From assembly GCA_965207385.1 (NCBI GenBank), contig CBDBLZ010000017.1, forward strand, positions 62,001-126,000: a stretch of DNA of 64,000 bases, in the 5' to 3' direction. Position numbers and translations under genes: made by a program. The stretch is from CAZXEU01 sp965207385 (GTDB lineage Bacteria > Bacteroidota > Rhodothermia > Rhodothermales > Bin80). Numbering within the stretch: position 1 is the first letter of the stretch; the number at the start of each line of letters is the position of its first letter. The notes below the pieces were generated by a model that did not search any database, had not been told where the DNA came from, and worked only from the letters and a program-made list of their open reading frames with translations. Of this stretch, positions 17,341 to 26,098 are shown one piece after another.

Positions 17341-18168
17341 TCAATGCGGCATGCCCTGAGCGCGCGGCTCAAAGCCGGTGTATTCGTAAAGAAAAATGAT
17401 CACGTCCCAGATTTCCTCCTCCGTCAGGAATAGCTCCCAGGCCGGCATGGCGCTCGACCATGGCGTGGACTCCGACGGCAGTCCGGGCGCTCCCTTGGCA
17501 ATGCGCCAGAACAGATAGGATTCCTGCAGCATGGCGATGGTGGTGGCATCATTGAAGTTTGCCGGAATGGGATCATATCCGTGTGCAAACATGCCCGCTC
17601 CTTCCATGTTGTCGCCGTGGCAGTAGAAGCAGTTCTGGAAGTATATGCGGCGCCCGTTCAGGACGTGACGCTCAAAAGCCTCCGGATCCGACGTCTCGAG
17701 CTCCCGGTAGGGATTGACTTCCGTGGCGAGGTTGATCGACCTGCCCTGGAAATTGATGGATCCGGGCGGCGGCGGGTGTATGGTGCGAGCACTGACAGGC
17801 GGCTGTGGCGGCTGCGACATGTCGGAGTAGACCTTGAGCGCCGCAAACAACGGAAGTGCCAGCGTCACCATGAGCAGCGACCAACGGTACTTGGGAAGGA
17901 CGAGGAAATTGACGGCGGAAGTCCGGGCCGAGGCCAGCTCTTCCACGTCGGCTGCCAGGTACGTTGCAAGCGCGAGCGTGATGATCGCCATGAAAAGCAC
18001 GATGATCGAGCTTGGAAGCGGAGGATTGACGCCGAAGCTGAGCCCCAGATACACGGCAGCCCACCATAGGGCAATCCACGCAAGGCGGTTCAGCTTCAGC
18101 CACCGGGTTACCACCAGCTGGATCAGAACCAGTGCAGCGGCAATGCCAAGTACGACTAGCGTATTCAT
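17341..18168 (-). CDS. Membrane-anchored mono-haem cytochrome c
   Basis: A 275-residue protein with four hydrophobic helices in the first 115 residues (about 2-20, 28-46, 52-72, 96-114) and a periplasmic cytochrome c domain. The haem site is CFYCH (180-184), and the Met ligand is likely in SSAMPAWELFLTEEE. It resembles cytochromes encoded with CydA-like and nitrite oxidoreductase-type complexes. It is nine bases downstream of the di-haem gene. Likely a membrane electron-transfer subunit of the complex. Confidence 0.87.
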   Translation of the reverse strand: MNTLVVLGIAAALVLIQLVVTRWLKLNRLAWIALWWAAVYLGLSFGVNPPLPSSIIVLFMAIITLALATYLAADVEELASARTSAVNFLVLPKYRWSLLMVTLALPLFAALKVYSDMSQPPQPPVSARTIHPPPPGSINFQGRSINLATEVNPYRELETSDPEAFERHVLNGRRIYFQNCFYCHGDNMEGAGMFAHGYDPIPANFNDATTIAMLQESYLFWRIAKGAPGLPSESTPWSSAMPAWELFLTEEEIWDVIIFLYEYTGFEPRAQGMPH

Positions 18169-18177
18169 GTAGCCTGC

Positions 18178-18972
18178 CTATAAGGCAGCCAGGTAGTCGA
18201 TCAGAATCTGCAATTCTGCCGCCGAGACCTGCTCATGAAACGAGGTCGCGGTCATCATGGCTGACATGACGCCTGCGGCAAACCCCTCCGTTACGGTCGC
18301 GTCCGGGTCCACGATGGATTCGTACAACTCGCCACGGCTCAGCCGACTGCCAACGCCTGCCAGCGTGGGACCGGCACCGACAGCGCCATCCAGCGTGTGG
18401 CAGGTGTTGCACAGATACGCCGTGAAGAGGGTCTCCGCATCGCGCGGCTCACCCGCTGCCACTGCCGCAGTCGGAGCCGCTGCGGGCGCGATCTGGCCTT
18501 GCCATTCCAGTTCGGTGTCCATGGTCACCGACGGCGTGCCGCCAAGCGACTGCAGATAGGCGATGACAGTCAGAATCTCCGTGTCCGTCAGTGATATCGG
18601 CGGGCGCGCAACGTTGGGCATGCCGGCCACAAAACCCTCCACGACGTAGGCGTTGGGATCGTACATGGACTCCGCCAGATAAACGACGTCGCTTACTCCT
18701 TCCTCCCGCTCGGCAGCGATGGCGCCGATGCCAGCCAGGTCAGGAAAACGGAGCCCCGTCCCGGATTCGCCTACGGTGTGGCATGTCAGGCACGTTCCCT
18801 TGCCCGCTGCAATTTCCTGGCCTACGGCCACCATTTCCTCCGTAGTAAGATTGGCGCCGATCACGATATCCTCGGGCGGATCCGTTCGCTTCTGCGGTAC
18901 CCACAGACTGACGTACCAGTAGAAGGCCGATACGATGATCGTAAAGCCGAATATTTGAAGGGCGTGTTTCAC
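18178..18972 (-). CDS. Membrane-anchored di-haem cytochrome c
   Basis: A 264-residue protein with an N-terminal membrane helix (about residues 6-25) that is probably uncleaved. Two cytochrome c domains follow: CLTCH at 61-65 with Met in FVAGMPNV, and CNTCH at 188-192 with Met in FAAGVMSAMM. An Ala/Pro-rich linker (about 160-175) joins them. It lies 33 bases downstream of the CydA-like gene and is the natural redox partner of that subunit. Confidence 0.88.
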   Translation of the reverse strand: MKHALQIFGFTIIVSAFYWYVSLWVPQKRTDPPEDIVIGANLTTEEMVAVGQEIAAGKGTCLTCHTVGESGTGLRFPDLAGIGAIAAEREEGVSDVVYLAESMYDPNAYVVEGFVAGMPNVARPPISLTDTEILTVIAYLQSLGGTPSVTMDTELEWQGQIAPAAAPTAAVAAGEPRDAETLFTAYLCNTCHTLDGAVGAGPTLAGVGSRLSRGELYESIVDPDATVTEGFAAGVMSAMMTATSFHEQVSAAELQILIDYLAAL

Positions 18973-19005
18973 TGCTACTGATGCCTGGCAGCCGAGGGCT
19001 TCGTC

Positions 19006-20736
19006 CTACGCCGGTTTGGGTGCCCACTTCTTCTTGGACGAAAGTCCCGTCAGGAAGAAGACGATGGCAATGAAAAGGAAGAAAATGATGACGGTAACCG
19101 AAACCACCAGGCCGGCATAGCCAAGCGTGGGAGTAAAGGCGTCCACGGACGTGTCCCTGATGACCCCGTATACGTGCCAGTGCTGCCGCATCCCGGCGCG
19201 CACATACCCCATCAGACCCATCGTCCACGCGAACGTAATGGCCAGGAAAAACAGCGCATACTGGGACATCGGGGAGATCTTGCCCCAGGCAATCTCTCCC
19301 TTCTTGTCCGCGCCCCGGAAGAGGAAAATGTCAATGACGGTCACGGAAATCATGGCGAAGAGCACCGACATGACCTGCGGCTGCGAAAGTCCGATCCGCG
19401 TCTGGGCATCGACAAAATACCCGTAGACCCCCAGGAAGACCACGAAGATGACCACGATGGCAAAGATGCCAAACTGGATGAGATTGCCGGCCCTGGCCCA
19501 GCTCACGGTGGCGACCTTGTTGGATCTCCGGTACAGCAGGAAGCTTACGTAGGTGGTGAGGATGAGCACGTTCACGGCCGTGTTCTTGGCCGACATCACG
19601 CCCAGTACGTTGAGTATTGGGTGGTGAGAGCCTCCCATGGCCCTGGCCTCCTCCACCGTGGCCACCAGCGAGTGAGGCGTGGCCCAGACGATAAAGCACA
19701 GCGTGATGACCGCCAGAAGATATTTTATGAACTTTCGATACCGCTCCGCACCGCCGATTCGCCCCATGCTCAGCCACAGGTAGAAGTTGGCCGCCAGGAA
19801 CAGATTGCCGATCAGCACGGCCTGTATGATGAACAGCCAGGAAAACGTGCCGCCCATGAGCGTAATGCCCAGGCTCTGATCGTAGGCGTAGATCTCCACA
19901 CCGAGCCAGTACCCGGCAAATGGCAGCGGCAACAGGGCGCATATGGCAATGAAATTGCCGATGTAGCCCATCCAGTCATAATGCGCCTTTTCCTCCAGCG
20001 TCTTGGCGCCAAGAAACTTGTAGGCGCCGTAGGCCGCCCCGATGGCCCCGCCAAAGGCCATGTTGGCAATCAGCCGGTGGATGTTGATGGGCATCCATAT
20101 GTAATTGTTGATGGCGTCCCAAACGCTCGTCAGATTGCCCAGCTCGTCTATGCCATTGGGCGTGTTCATGAAAGTGAGCCATCCGTTGGCGATGAACATG
20201 ATGGCCGTGCCCACGATATTGAGCATCACCCCCAGGAAGAGGTGTACTCTGGGCGAGAATTTGCCCCATCCGTAATAGTAGGCGTAGAGGAAGAAGGCCT
20301 CCAGAAAGAACAGCAGGACGTACGGCAAAAAGGTCCAGCTGAAGATCTTTACCAGGTACTGGGTTAGCGCCGGATAAAAGACCATGAGGCCAAAGGTGAG
20401 CAGCGCACCCAGCGTGGCCGTAAATGAGAAGGAGACAGACAGCAGGCGTGTGAAATCATGCGCCAGTTCATCGAATCTCTTGTCACCGGTCTTGTAGCCG
20501 ATGAACTCGATGACGATGGCGAACATGGGCACTGCAAGCACGAATGCCGCGAACATCAGGTGCAGCTCGGCCACGACCCACATGATGACCCGGCTGCTGA
20601 TGAACGGCAGTGCCCGATAGTCTCCCTCGCCCGCTGCCTCCTGGGGTCCGGCCCACGCGGCTTCGCCAGACAGCGCCGCCACAGCCAGCAAAAGAAGCCC
20701 TACGGGCAGTGCGCGAACAAGCCGGATGCGCATCAT
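19006..20736 (-). CDS. CydA-like (cytochrome bd-type) oxidoreductase subunit I
   Basis: A 576-residue membrane protein. An N-terminal hydrophobic stretch ending GEAAWAG (residue 30) looks like a signal peptide, unusual for CydA. The CydA core follows: His59 in VVAELHLMFAA (high-spin haem ligand), Glu146 in FFLEAFF, the IANGWLTFMNTP helix corresponding to the ANSWMQHP region, and His220 in NIHRLIANMAFGG. The GRQPW quinol-loop motif of true bd oxidases is not visible and no cydB follows; c-type cytochromes do instead. Related lone CydA-like proteins occur in nitrite oxidisers and other bacteria without established function. It heads the ten-gene cluster. Confidence 0.85.
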   Translation of the reverse strand: MMRIRLVRALPVGLLLLAVAALSGEAAWAGPQEAAGEGDYRALPFISSRVIMWVVAELHLMFAAFVLAVPMFAIVIEFIGYKTGDKRFDELAHDFTRLLSVSFSFTATLGALLTFGLMVFYPALTQYLVKIFSWTFLPYVLLFFLEAFFLYAYYYGWGKFSPRVHLFLGVMLNIVGTAIMFIANGWLTFMNTPNGIDELGNLTSVWDAINNYIWMPINIHRLIANMAFGGAIGAAYGAYKFLGAKTLEEKAHYDWMGYIGNFIAICALLPLPFAGYWLGVEIYAYDQSLGITLMGGTFSWLFIIQAVLIGNLFLAANFYLWLSMGRIGGAERYRKFIKYLLAVITLCFIVWATPHSLVATVEEARAMGGSHHPILNVLGVMSAKNTAVNVLILTTYVSFLLYRRSNKVATVSWARAGNLIQFGIFAIVVIFVVFLGVYGYFVDAQTRIGLSQPQVMSVLFAMISVTVIDIFLFRGADKKGEIAWGKISPMSQYALFFLAITFAWTMGLMGYVRAGMRQHWHVYGVIRDTSVDAFTPTLGYAGLVVSVTVIIFFLFIAIVFFLTGLSSKKKWAPKPA

Positions 20737-20870
20737 AGACGGTCAATCGGAAAGAGCCGCACCAAAACAACTGCCTGCCATGGACATTGTCAAGGCAATC
20801 CGCACCGGCTCTGAACCCATGAATATCTGTCTGAGACCAACTTTGGCAAAATGTACGAAGCAGCCGGAAC

Positions 20871-20920
20871 CCCGTTCGACCGGTGGGCCATATAATAGTG
20901 CGTCATAGTCGGAAGCAGGA
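20871..20920 (+). promoter_or_regulatory. Candidate promoter before the small membrane gene
   Basis: A perfect TATAAT at 20891-20896 lies 25 bases before the GTG start at 20921 in the 184-base space between the divergent CydA-like and small membrane genes. No good -35 element is seen 16-18 bases upstream, and promoters of this lineage often differ from the sigma70 consensus, so this is a weak call. Confidence 0.3.
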
Positions 20921-21196
20921 GTGAATTTTTTTGTTGCTGCCATAGCGGCACTCCTTTTGCCGGCAGCGTTTTGCCTGGCAGTCTGGGGAGGTGTGTCCCT
21001 GCTCAAGCGGATACACCGGAAGGGCCATGCGCTGCGTGCGCTTCCTGTGCCGAGAAAGATCGCTGTCGCCGCGCGTGCCCGGGTCACCGAGCCGGAGTCG
21101 GACGACGGGCCTTGGCCCGATTACACGTATGATTCGGGCATATCGCGCGGCTTTCCGGAAGCATGGGAAGAGGATTTGTTGCTCAGGCGCAACTAA
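20921..21196 (+). CDS. Small single-pass membrane protein, unknown
   Basis: A 91-residue protein with a GTG start and GGAAGCAGGA just upstream. The first 27 residues form one hydrophobic helix, followed by a basic cytoplasmic segment (KRIHRKGHALR) and an acidic tail ending DLLLRRN. It is divergent from the CydA-like gene and 31 bases upstream of the DoxX-repeat gene, probably co-transcribed with it. Family not recognised. Confidence 0.5.
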   Translation: MNFFVAAIAALLLPAAFCLAVWGGVSLLKRIHRKGHALRALPVPRKIAVAARARVTEPESDDGPWPDYTYDSGISRGFPEAWEEDLLLRRN

Positions 21197-21227
21197 ATTA
21201 GCCCCTAACCAGACGGGCACATCCACT

Positions 21228-22394
21228 ATGTTGCAGCGGCTCATCGCCAGGCTGGATGCGTACAGGGAAGTTGCCTTTGACCTGATTCGCATCTACCTGG
21301 GCATCGGGCTCTTTGTCCGGGGCATTCTTTTCGCCTACGATTCCGACGCCTTTGTCGCGCTGCTGCCGACGGGTGCGCCCGCCTGGCTTACGCTTTCGTG
21401 GGTGCTGACTACCGTGGCGTTCGTCCACATGCTCGGCGGACTGCTGATCGCGGTGGGCTACTGGACGCGCTTCGCCACGCTGGCCCAGATTCCAATATTG
21501 TTTGGCGCCGTTTTTATCAGCATCGGCGGTCTGTTCTCGCCAGACCAGTCGTTCGAGCTTTCCGCCCTGGTACTTCTGCTACTCGTACTGGTGCTCATAT
21601 GCGGCTCCGGAAAGTGGTCCGTTGACTATGCCATTGGAGAGCGCAGGCCATCCATTCAGATCGCCCTTGACCGGATAGCCGAGTACCGGAATACGGCATT
21701 CGATGTCTTGCGGATGTACCTCGGGGTGGCGCTGTTTGTCCGCGGCGTGGTCTTTATTTCCGACGCAGGCGCATTCATGGCCCTTCTCGGCAATGACTCC
21801 GCGGGATTCTTGCAATCCTCCGTCCTGGTGCATTACGTGGCGCTGGGCCACGTATTCGGCGGCTTTATGATGGCGGCTGGACTGCTGACGCGCGTGGCGG
21901 CATTGGTGCAGATTCCCATTCTCGTAGGTGCCGTCGCTGTCAGCCAGGTGCAGGGCGGTCTCATGGCGGGCACCCAGGGCTTCGAGATCTCGGCCCTTAC
22001 CCTGTTTTTGCTGGTCCTGGTGCTGCTGTATGGATCCGGCCAGTGGTCTGCCGACCATTACCTGCTGCGGCGGCCAGCGCCCGCTACCAGGCGGGAACGT
22101 ACGGAGCGTGCAACGGAAATACTCTCGCACGACGTGCCGGAGGAGGGTCCCTTCGTGGATCCGGTAGAGATACTGGCCGTACCCGAAGCCAGAACGGACG
22201 CTGCCCTTGCCGCAGCGCTGAAAGACAACCCGCTGGTGGTCACACACGCGCGCTATCCCTTCTGGGGTTGGCTGCTCTTTCTGCTGGACGTGACCCCGCG
22301 CCCTCGGGAGGTCATCTTCCGGCACATGAAAACGGGGAAGATCATAAAGCGCAGCAAAGATCCTGACGTGCTGCGCCAGTTCCGGTATCGGTAG
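21228..22394 (+). CDS. DoxX-family protein with two DoxX repeats
   Basis: A 388-residue membrane protein starting MLQRLIARLDAYREV. It contains two similar halves of about 130 residues, each with four helices and the same landmarks: IRIYLGIGLFVRGILF / LRMYLGVALFVRGVVF, HMLGGLLIAVGYWTRF / HVFGGFMMAAGLLTRV, then a Trp-terminated LLLVLVL helix. A cytoplasmic linker (about residues 275-340) and a C-terminal WGWLLFLLDVTPRPRE segment follow. DoxX/DoxD proteins are linked to quinone-dependent oxidation of thiosulfate and to redox stress. Adjacency to the bd-like cluster fits a respiratory role, unproven. Confidence 0.72.
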   Translation: MLQRLIARLDAYREVAFDLIRIYLGIGLFVRGILFAYDSDAFVALLPTGAPAWLTLSWVLTTVAFVHMLGGLLIAVGYWTRFATLAQIPILFGAVFISIGGLFSPDQSFELSALVLLLLVLVLICGSGKWSVDYAIGERRPSIQIALDRIAEYRNTAFDVLRMYLGVALFVRGVVFISDAGAFMALLGNDSAGFLQSSVLVHYVALGHVFGGFMMAAGLLTRVAALVQIPILVGAVAVSQVQGGLMAGTQGFEISALTLFLLVLVLLYGSGQWSADHYLLRRPAPATRRERTERATEILSHDVPEEGPFVDPVEILAVPEARTDAALAAALKDNPLVVTHARYPFWGWLLFLLDVTPRPREVIFRHMKTGKIIKRSKDPDVLRQFRYR

Positions 22395-22446
22395 CGCCGG
22401 CTGCTGCCGGCCATGTCATGGCTAATCTCCGCAAGCTGCAGTAGCG

Positions 22447-23403
22447 ATGAGAATCACCGAGATACTGGACCGGGCGAAGGACCCGCTCATCTCCTACGAG
22501 ATCATCCCTCCCGTTCGCGGCAGCTCGGCCGATCAAATCATGGCCGTCGTCGAAGATCTGATGCCGTTCGATCCTCCCTTTATTGACGTAACCAGCCATT
22601 CGGCAGAAGCACACTACGAGGAATTACCCGACGGCACGTGGCGGCGCAGGGTCAAACGCAAGAGACCCGGCACCATTGGCATCTGCGCTGCCATCCGGAG
22701 CCGCTTCGGCGTCGAAACAGTGCCGCACATCCTCTGCCACGGCTTTACCCGCAGCGAAACCGAGGATGCGCTGATTGAACTGAACTACCTGGGTATCAAT
22801 AACGTGATGGCGCTCCACGGCGATGACACGGGCTTCCAGAAGACCGTGCCGCCCGGCACGGGAGTCAACACGGCTGCCATTGATCTCGTGCGCCAGATCG
22901 GTGCCATGAACCAGGGCCGCTACCTCGAAGAGCTCATGGATGCGAAGCCGACGGACTTTTGCATTGGCGTAGCCGGATATCCCGAGAAGCACTTCAAGGC
23001 GCCAAATCTTACCTGGGACATCCTGTATCTGAAGAAAAAGGTCGATGCAGGTGCCCATTACATCACCACGCAGATGTTCTTTGATCCTGAGCACTACGTG
23101 GGCTTTGTCGAGCGATGCCGCGCCGTGAATATTGAAGTTCCAATCATTCCCGGCATCAAGGTACTGACAACCAAGAGGCATCTTCACCTGCTGCCGAGCC
23201 GGTTTCACGTGACGGTCCCCGAGGCGCTTGCGGCGGAGGTTGAAGAGGCGTCGCCAGAGCACGTGCGCGATGTCGGCGTCGAATGGGCGCTTCGGCAATG
23301 CGATGCGCTTATGTCGGCCGGCGCGCCGTGCATTCATTTCTACGTCATGCAGCAGTCCGGGCCTGTGCGCCGCGTTGTGGAGGGCTTGCGCAAGCTGGCC
23401 TGA
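22447..23403 (+). CDS. metF: Methylenetetrahydrofolate reductase
   Basis: A 318-residue TIM-barrel flavoenzyme reducing 5,10-methylene-THF to 5-methyl-THF for methionine synthesis. The N-terminal ISYEIIPPVRG has the catalytic Glu; the segments GINNVMALHGDD, CIGVAGYPEKH, GAHYITTQMFFD and VPIIPGIKVL are all diagnostic MetF motifs. Length fits bacterial MetF. It lies 52 bases downstream of the DoxX gene. No riboswitch-like structure is evident before it. Confidence 0.95.
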   Translation: MRITEILDRAKDPLISYEIIPPVRGSSADQIMAVVEDLMPFDPPFIDVTSHSAEAHYEELPDGTWRRRVKRKRPGTIGICAAIRSRFGVETVPHILCHGFTRSETEDALIELNYLGINNVMALHGDDTGFQKTVPPGTGVNTAAIDLVRQIGAMNQGRYLEELMDAKPTDFCIGVAGYPEKHFKAPNLTWDILYLKKKVDAGAHYITTQMFFDPEHYVGFVERCRAVNIEVPIIPGIKVLTTKRHLHLLPSRFHVTVPEALAAEVEEASPEHVRDVGVEWALRQCDALMSAGAPCIHFYVMQQSGPVRRVVEGLRKLA

Positions 23404-23835
23404 TAGAATAGCCGGATCTTCGCAAGGTTGGAATACGGGCGCCAAGCCTCTTGGTTGCCCCGTGAATACCTGCGCGGCAGCCAGCCGGAGTCGCTCATGG
23501 ACACGCGCGCGTGCCCGGGTTTGCATTGCAGGCGTGAGCATGTTGACCATGCCTGCAGTCCAGGTAGCTCCCGCCGTGGGTACTGCCGTCGTACTTACGG
23601 AATACTAAGCCCCGTGGTAGACTCAATGGTAGCCAAGGGGGCGCCCAAGCCGGCCGTCAAGGCCACCGGGCCAGCATCCTGGACCGGCTTCTGGCGGTGT
23701 AGCCTGCGCGCAAGGCACATCCGCCTGCCATTGCCTCTGAAGGCGAGCAAAGCCGGCCAGGGAGCGGCAGCCAGTTGGCTTGCATGCCAGATGCGCAATA
23801 TGTACTTATAGGGCTGACCGCCAACCTGCCGTTCC
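23404..23835. other. Intergenic stretch, no gene seen
   Basis: The 432 bases between metF and the M24 peptidase contain only short frames with non-coding composition in all six frames. I see no clear terminator with a T tract, no tRNA cloverleaf and no repeats. The promoter of the downstream lipoprotein gene must lie here but cannot be pinpointed. Confidence 0.5.
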
Positions 23836-25146
23836 ATGCGACAATTCCTTCCAGTTTTCCTCGCCTTACTTGCCGGCTGTACCCTGCAGTACAGCACACC
23901 GGAAACCGGGCTCTTTGCAGGAGATCCGTGGCCGGATATCCGCACGCAGCGCATTGAGACGCTACTGCCGCGGGCCATGGACGGCGCAGGCGTTGACGCC
24001 TGGATTACGCTGTGCCGGGAAAACAACAACGACCCCATGGCGCACCACATCGGCTGCGAAAACGCCGGGGGCCTGGCCGCCTTCCTGTTCTTCCGTACGC
24101 AGCAGGGGGTGTATTCCGTGGCCATATCGCCGGTAGGGGAAGCCACGGCGCTGGCCGAGAAAGCCATCATGTCAGAGGTCATTCCCATGAGCGGACGCGG
24201 ACTCTGGAGCGAGATCGGCGCCCAGTTTGAACGCTTCCGGCCCGACAGCATCGCCATCAACAGCGGACGCAGCGCCATTGCGGACGGGCTTTCGCACCGA
24301 CAGCACACGAGAATGATGCAAGAGCTGGGCGGCGAGTGGACCCGCCGCATGGTTTCATCTGAGCCTCTAATCCTGTCATGGCTGTCGGTCAAGCTGCCGG
24401 ACGAGGTCGCAATCATGCGCGAAGCAGCCCGGCTGACGGCCCGCTGGCAAGTCGAGGCCTACGCTGCGGCCATACCGGGCGTCACCACTGACCGCGACAT
24501 AGCGGACATGCTGGAGGCGAAGATGGCGGCTGCCGGCGTCGGGGATGCGTGGGCTCCGGAGCAGAACCCGTCCATCAATTCCGGCAAGGATCGCGGCCAC
24601 TCGCATCCGACCGAGCGCGTCATCCAGCCCGGCGACTTCATTCAGACCGACTTCGGCATACGGGTGCATGACCGCTGGGTGACGGACATCCAGCGGTTCG
24701 CTTACGTGCTGGCCCCGGATGAGACCGCGCCGCCCCCGGACGCCCTGCAGAAATGGGAAGCTGCGCGCGCTGGCAGCCGGGCGGCGTACGCGGCCATGGA
24801 GCCAGGCGCCACCGGTGCTGATGTGGACCGGGCGCAGCGCATCTCCATGCGGAAGGCAGGCTCCCTGCCCGTGCGCTGGAGCACGGGGCACCCCGTCGGC
24901 TACTGGGCCCATGACAGCGGCCCGGCGCTAAGCGGCGGCAGGGAAGGCGCAGTGCCGTCAGGCCGCCAGACGCAGCCGCTAGAGCCGGGAATGACATTCG
25001 CCTTCGACGGATTTCATTCGTGGGGGCTGACAGACTCCACCACAAAGACCATTTCCGTAGAGGAGATGGTGGTGATCACGGAGACGGGTGCGGAGTGGAT
25101 GACGCCGCCGCAGGAGGAGCTTATTCTGATTCCGTCGCGGCGCTGA
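23836..25146 (+). CDS. M24-family metallopeptidase lipoprotein (Xaa-Pro aminopeptidase-like)
   Basis: A 436-residue exported protein; the N-terminal signal ends in the lipobox LLAGC. Residues about 35-180 form a creatinase N-terminal-like domain and 190-425 the pita-bread fold. Metal ligands visible are Asp272 (QTDFGI), Asp284 (WVTDIQR), His352 (STGHPVGYWAHDSGP) and Glu409/410 (ISVEEMVV). At the place of the fourth ligand, normally Glu in an EPG-x-x-F-x-x-E pattern, the sequence has Asp391 (TFAFDGFH). It probably trims proline-containing peptides in the periplasm, or is a divergent M24 hydrolase. Its last 26 bases overlap convergent ybeY. Confidence 0.82.
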   Translation: MRQFLPVFLALLAGCTLQYSTPETGLFAGDPWPDIRTQRIETLLPRAMDGAGVDAWITLCRENNNDPMAHHIGCENAGGLAAFLFFRTQQGVYSVAISPVGEATALAEKAIMSEVIPMSGRGLWSEIGAQFERFRPDSIAINSGRSAIADGLSHRQHTRMMQELGGEWTRRMVSSEPLILSWLSVKLPDEVAIMREAARLTARWQVEAYAAAIPGVTTDRDIADMLEAKMAAAGVGDAWAPEQNPSINSGKDRGHSHPTERVIQPGDFIQTDFGIRVHDRWVTDIQRFAYVLAPDETAPPPDALQKWEAARAGSRAAYAAMEPGATGADVDRAQRISMRKAGSLPVRWSTGHPVGYWAHDSGPALSGGREGAVPSGRQTQPLEPGMTFAFDGFHSWGLTDSTTKTISVEEMVVITETGAEWMTPPQEELILIPSRR

Positions 25147-25618
25147 CGCCGGCGGTGCTTCCTCCCGGCGCAAGGTATCGGTCTTCCAGGGCTCGCATCG
25201 CGGCCCTGTCTTCCGTGCCTGCGTCGTCGTAGCCCATCAGGTGCAGGAGGCCGTGCACCACGTAGCGGCCCACTTCCTCTTCAAACGTCGCACCGAACGC
25301 GGCATGGTGCTCGAGCGCGAAGTCCAGATTGACGCAGATCTCGCCGTCCACTTCCGGGCCATCCCCAAGAGGAAAGGACAAAACATCCGTGTCGTAATCT
25401 GCCCCGCGATACGTGCGGTTGAGCATCCGGATGGTGGCGCCGTCCGCGAGGACGATGCCAAGATAGCGGCAGCGCTTGCGCTCCCCGCGCAAAACCCTGC
25501 GCGCCAGTGCACGAAGCGCGGCCTCGTCCACACCGAGGCTCGCGTGCATGCAGGACAGACAGATGCCTTCACCGCGCTCAGGCAGCAAGGCATCCGAAAG
25601 CAACCCGGCGTCCGCCAC
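25121..25618 (-). CDS. ybeY: Endoribonuclease YbeY (rRNA maturation)
   Basis: A 165-residue zinc endoribonuclease involved in 16S rRNA 3' processing and ribosome quality control. The NRTYRGADYDTDVLSFP segment and the metal motif HGLLHLMGYDD are diagnostic. The third ligand is Asp132 instead of His, a variant I associate with Bacteroidota YbeY. GTG start at 25618, two bases after the preceding stop. Residues 1-24 are poorly conserved, so a later start at MHASLG is possible. The 3' end overlaps the M24 gene. Confidence 0.93.
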   Translation of the reverse strand: MADAGLLSDALLPERGEGICLSCMHASLGVDEAALRALARRVLRGERKRCRYLGIVLADGATIRMLNRTYRGADYDTDVLSFPLGDGPEVDGEICVNLDFALEHHAAFGATFEEEVGRYVVHGLLHLMGYDDAGTEDRAAMRALEDRYLAPGGSTAGVSAATESE

Positions 25619-25619
25619 C

Positions 25620-26075
25620 TCAGGCCAGGTCGTTGAAGAGCGTCTCGGTCATGGATAGCGCCACGGCGCTCATGATGAGCTCCGGCGACAGCTGCGTAAA
25701 GTCTGTGGAGAGCAGACGCTCGTCAAAATTGGCATAGAGCGAGCACGCCGCCTGGCGCTCCACCACAAGGCCGTTCGTGATGCCGCCGCGGCGCGCAAAG
25801 AATATGACCTCTCCCAGTTCCTGGCTCGCAATATAGCCTGTGCATCCCTGCAGTTGCAGAAGCGAACTGGGGGCCATTACCGTTACCAGCGTATCTGCTT
25901 GCTCCTCCTTCATAGCCTTCGGTACAGCGAGGCCACGCGTGATTTCCAGCGTAATGCTGCGCTGCGAAGCTTCATCGTGCAGCTTGAAGCGGACGCTGCC
26001 GCCGTCGGCACGGCCGCCTACCCCAAGCACACTCCCGATGCGGTCAAAGTCCTTGTCCGTAAACTCGAAGTTCAT
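25620..26075 (-). CDS. Hypothetical protein
   Basis: A 151-residue soluble protein starting MNFEFTDKDFDRIG. The body alternates strands and loops and ends in a helical segment (SPELIMSAVALSMTETLF). No metal site, signal peptide or helix is present. It lies between the DUF2723 gene (24 bases) and ybeY (two bases), so it is in one transcript with them. Family not recognised. Confidence 0.7.
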   Translation of the reverse strand: MNFEFTDKDFDRIGSVLGVGGRADGGSVRFKLHDEASQRSITLEITRGLAVPKAMKEEQADTLVTVMAPSSLLQLQGCTGYIASQELGEVIFFARRGGITNGLVVERQAACSLYANFDERLLSTDFTQLSPELIMSAVALSMTETLFNDLA

Positions 26076-26098
26076 GGCATCTGTGAAGGCAATTGCAT

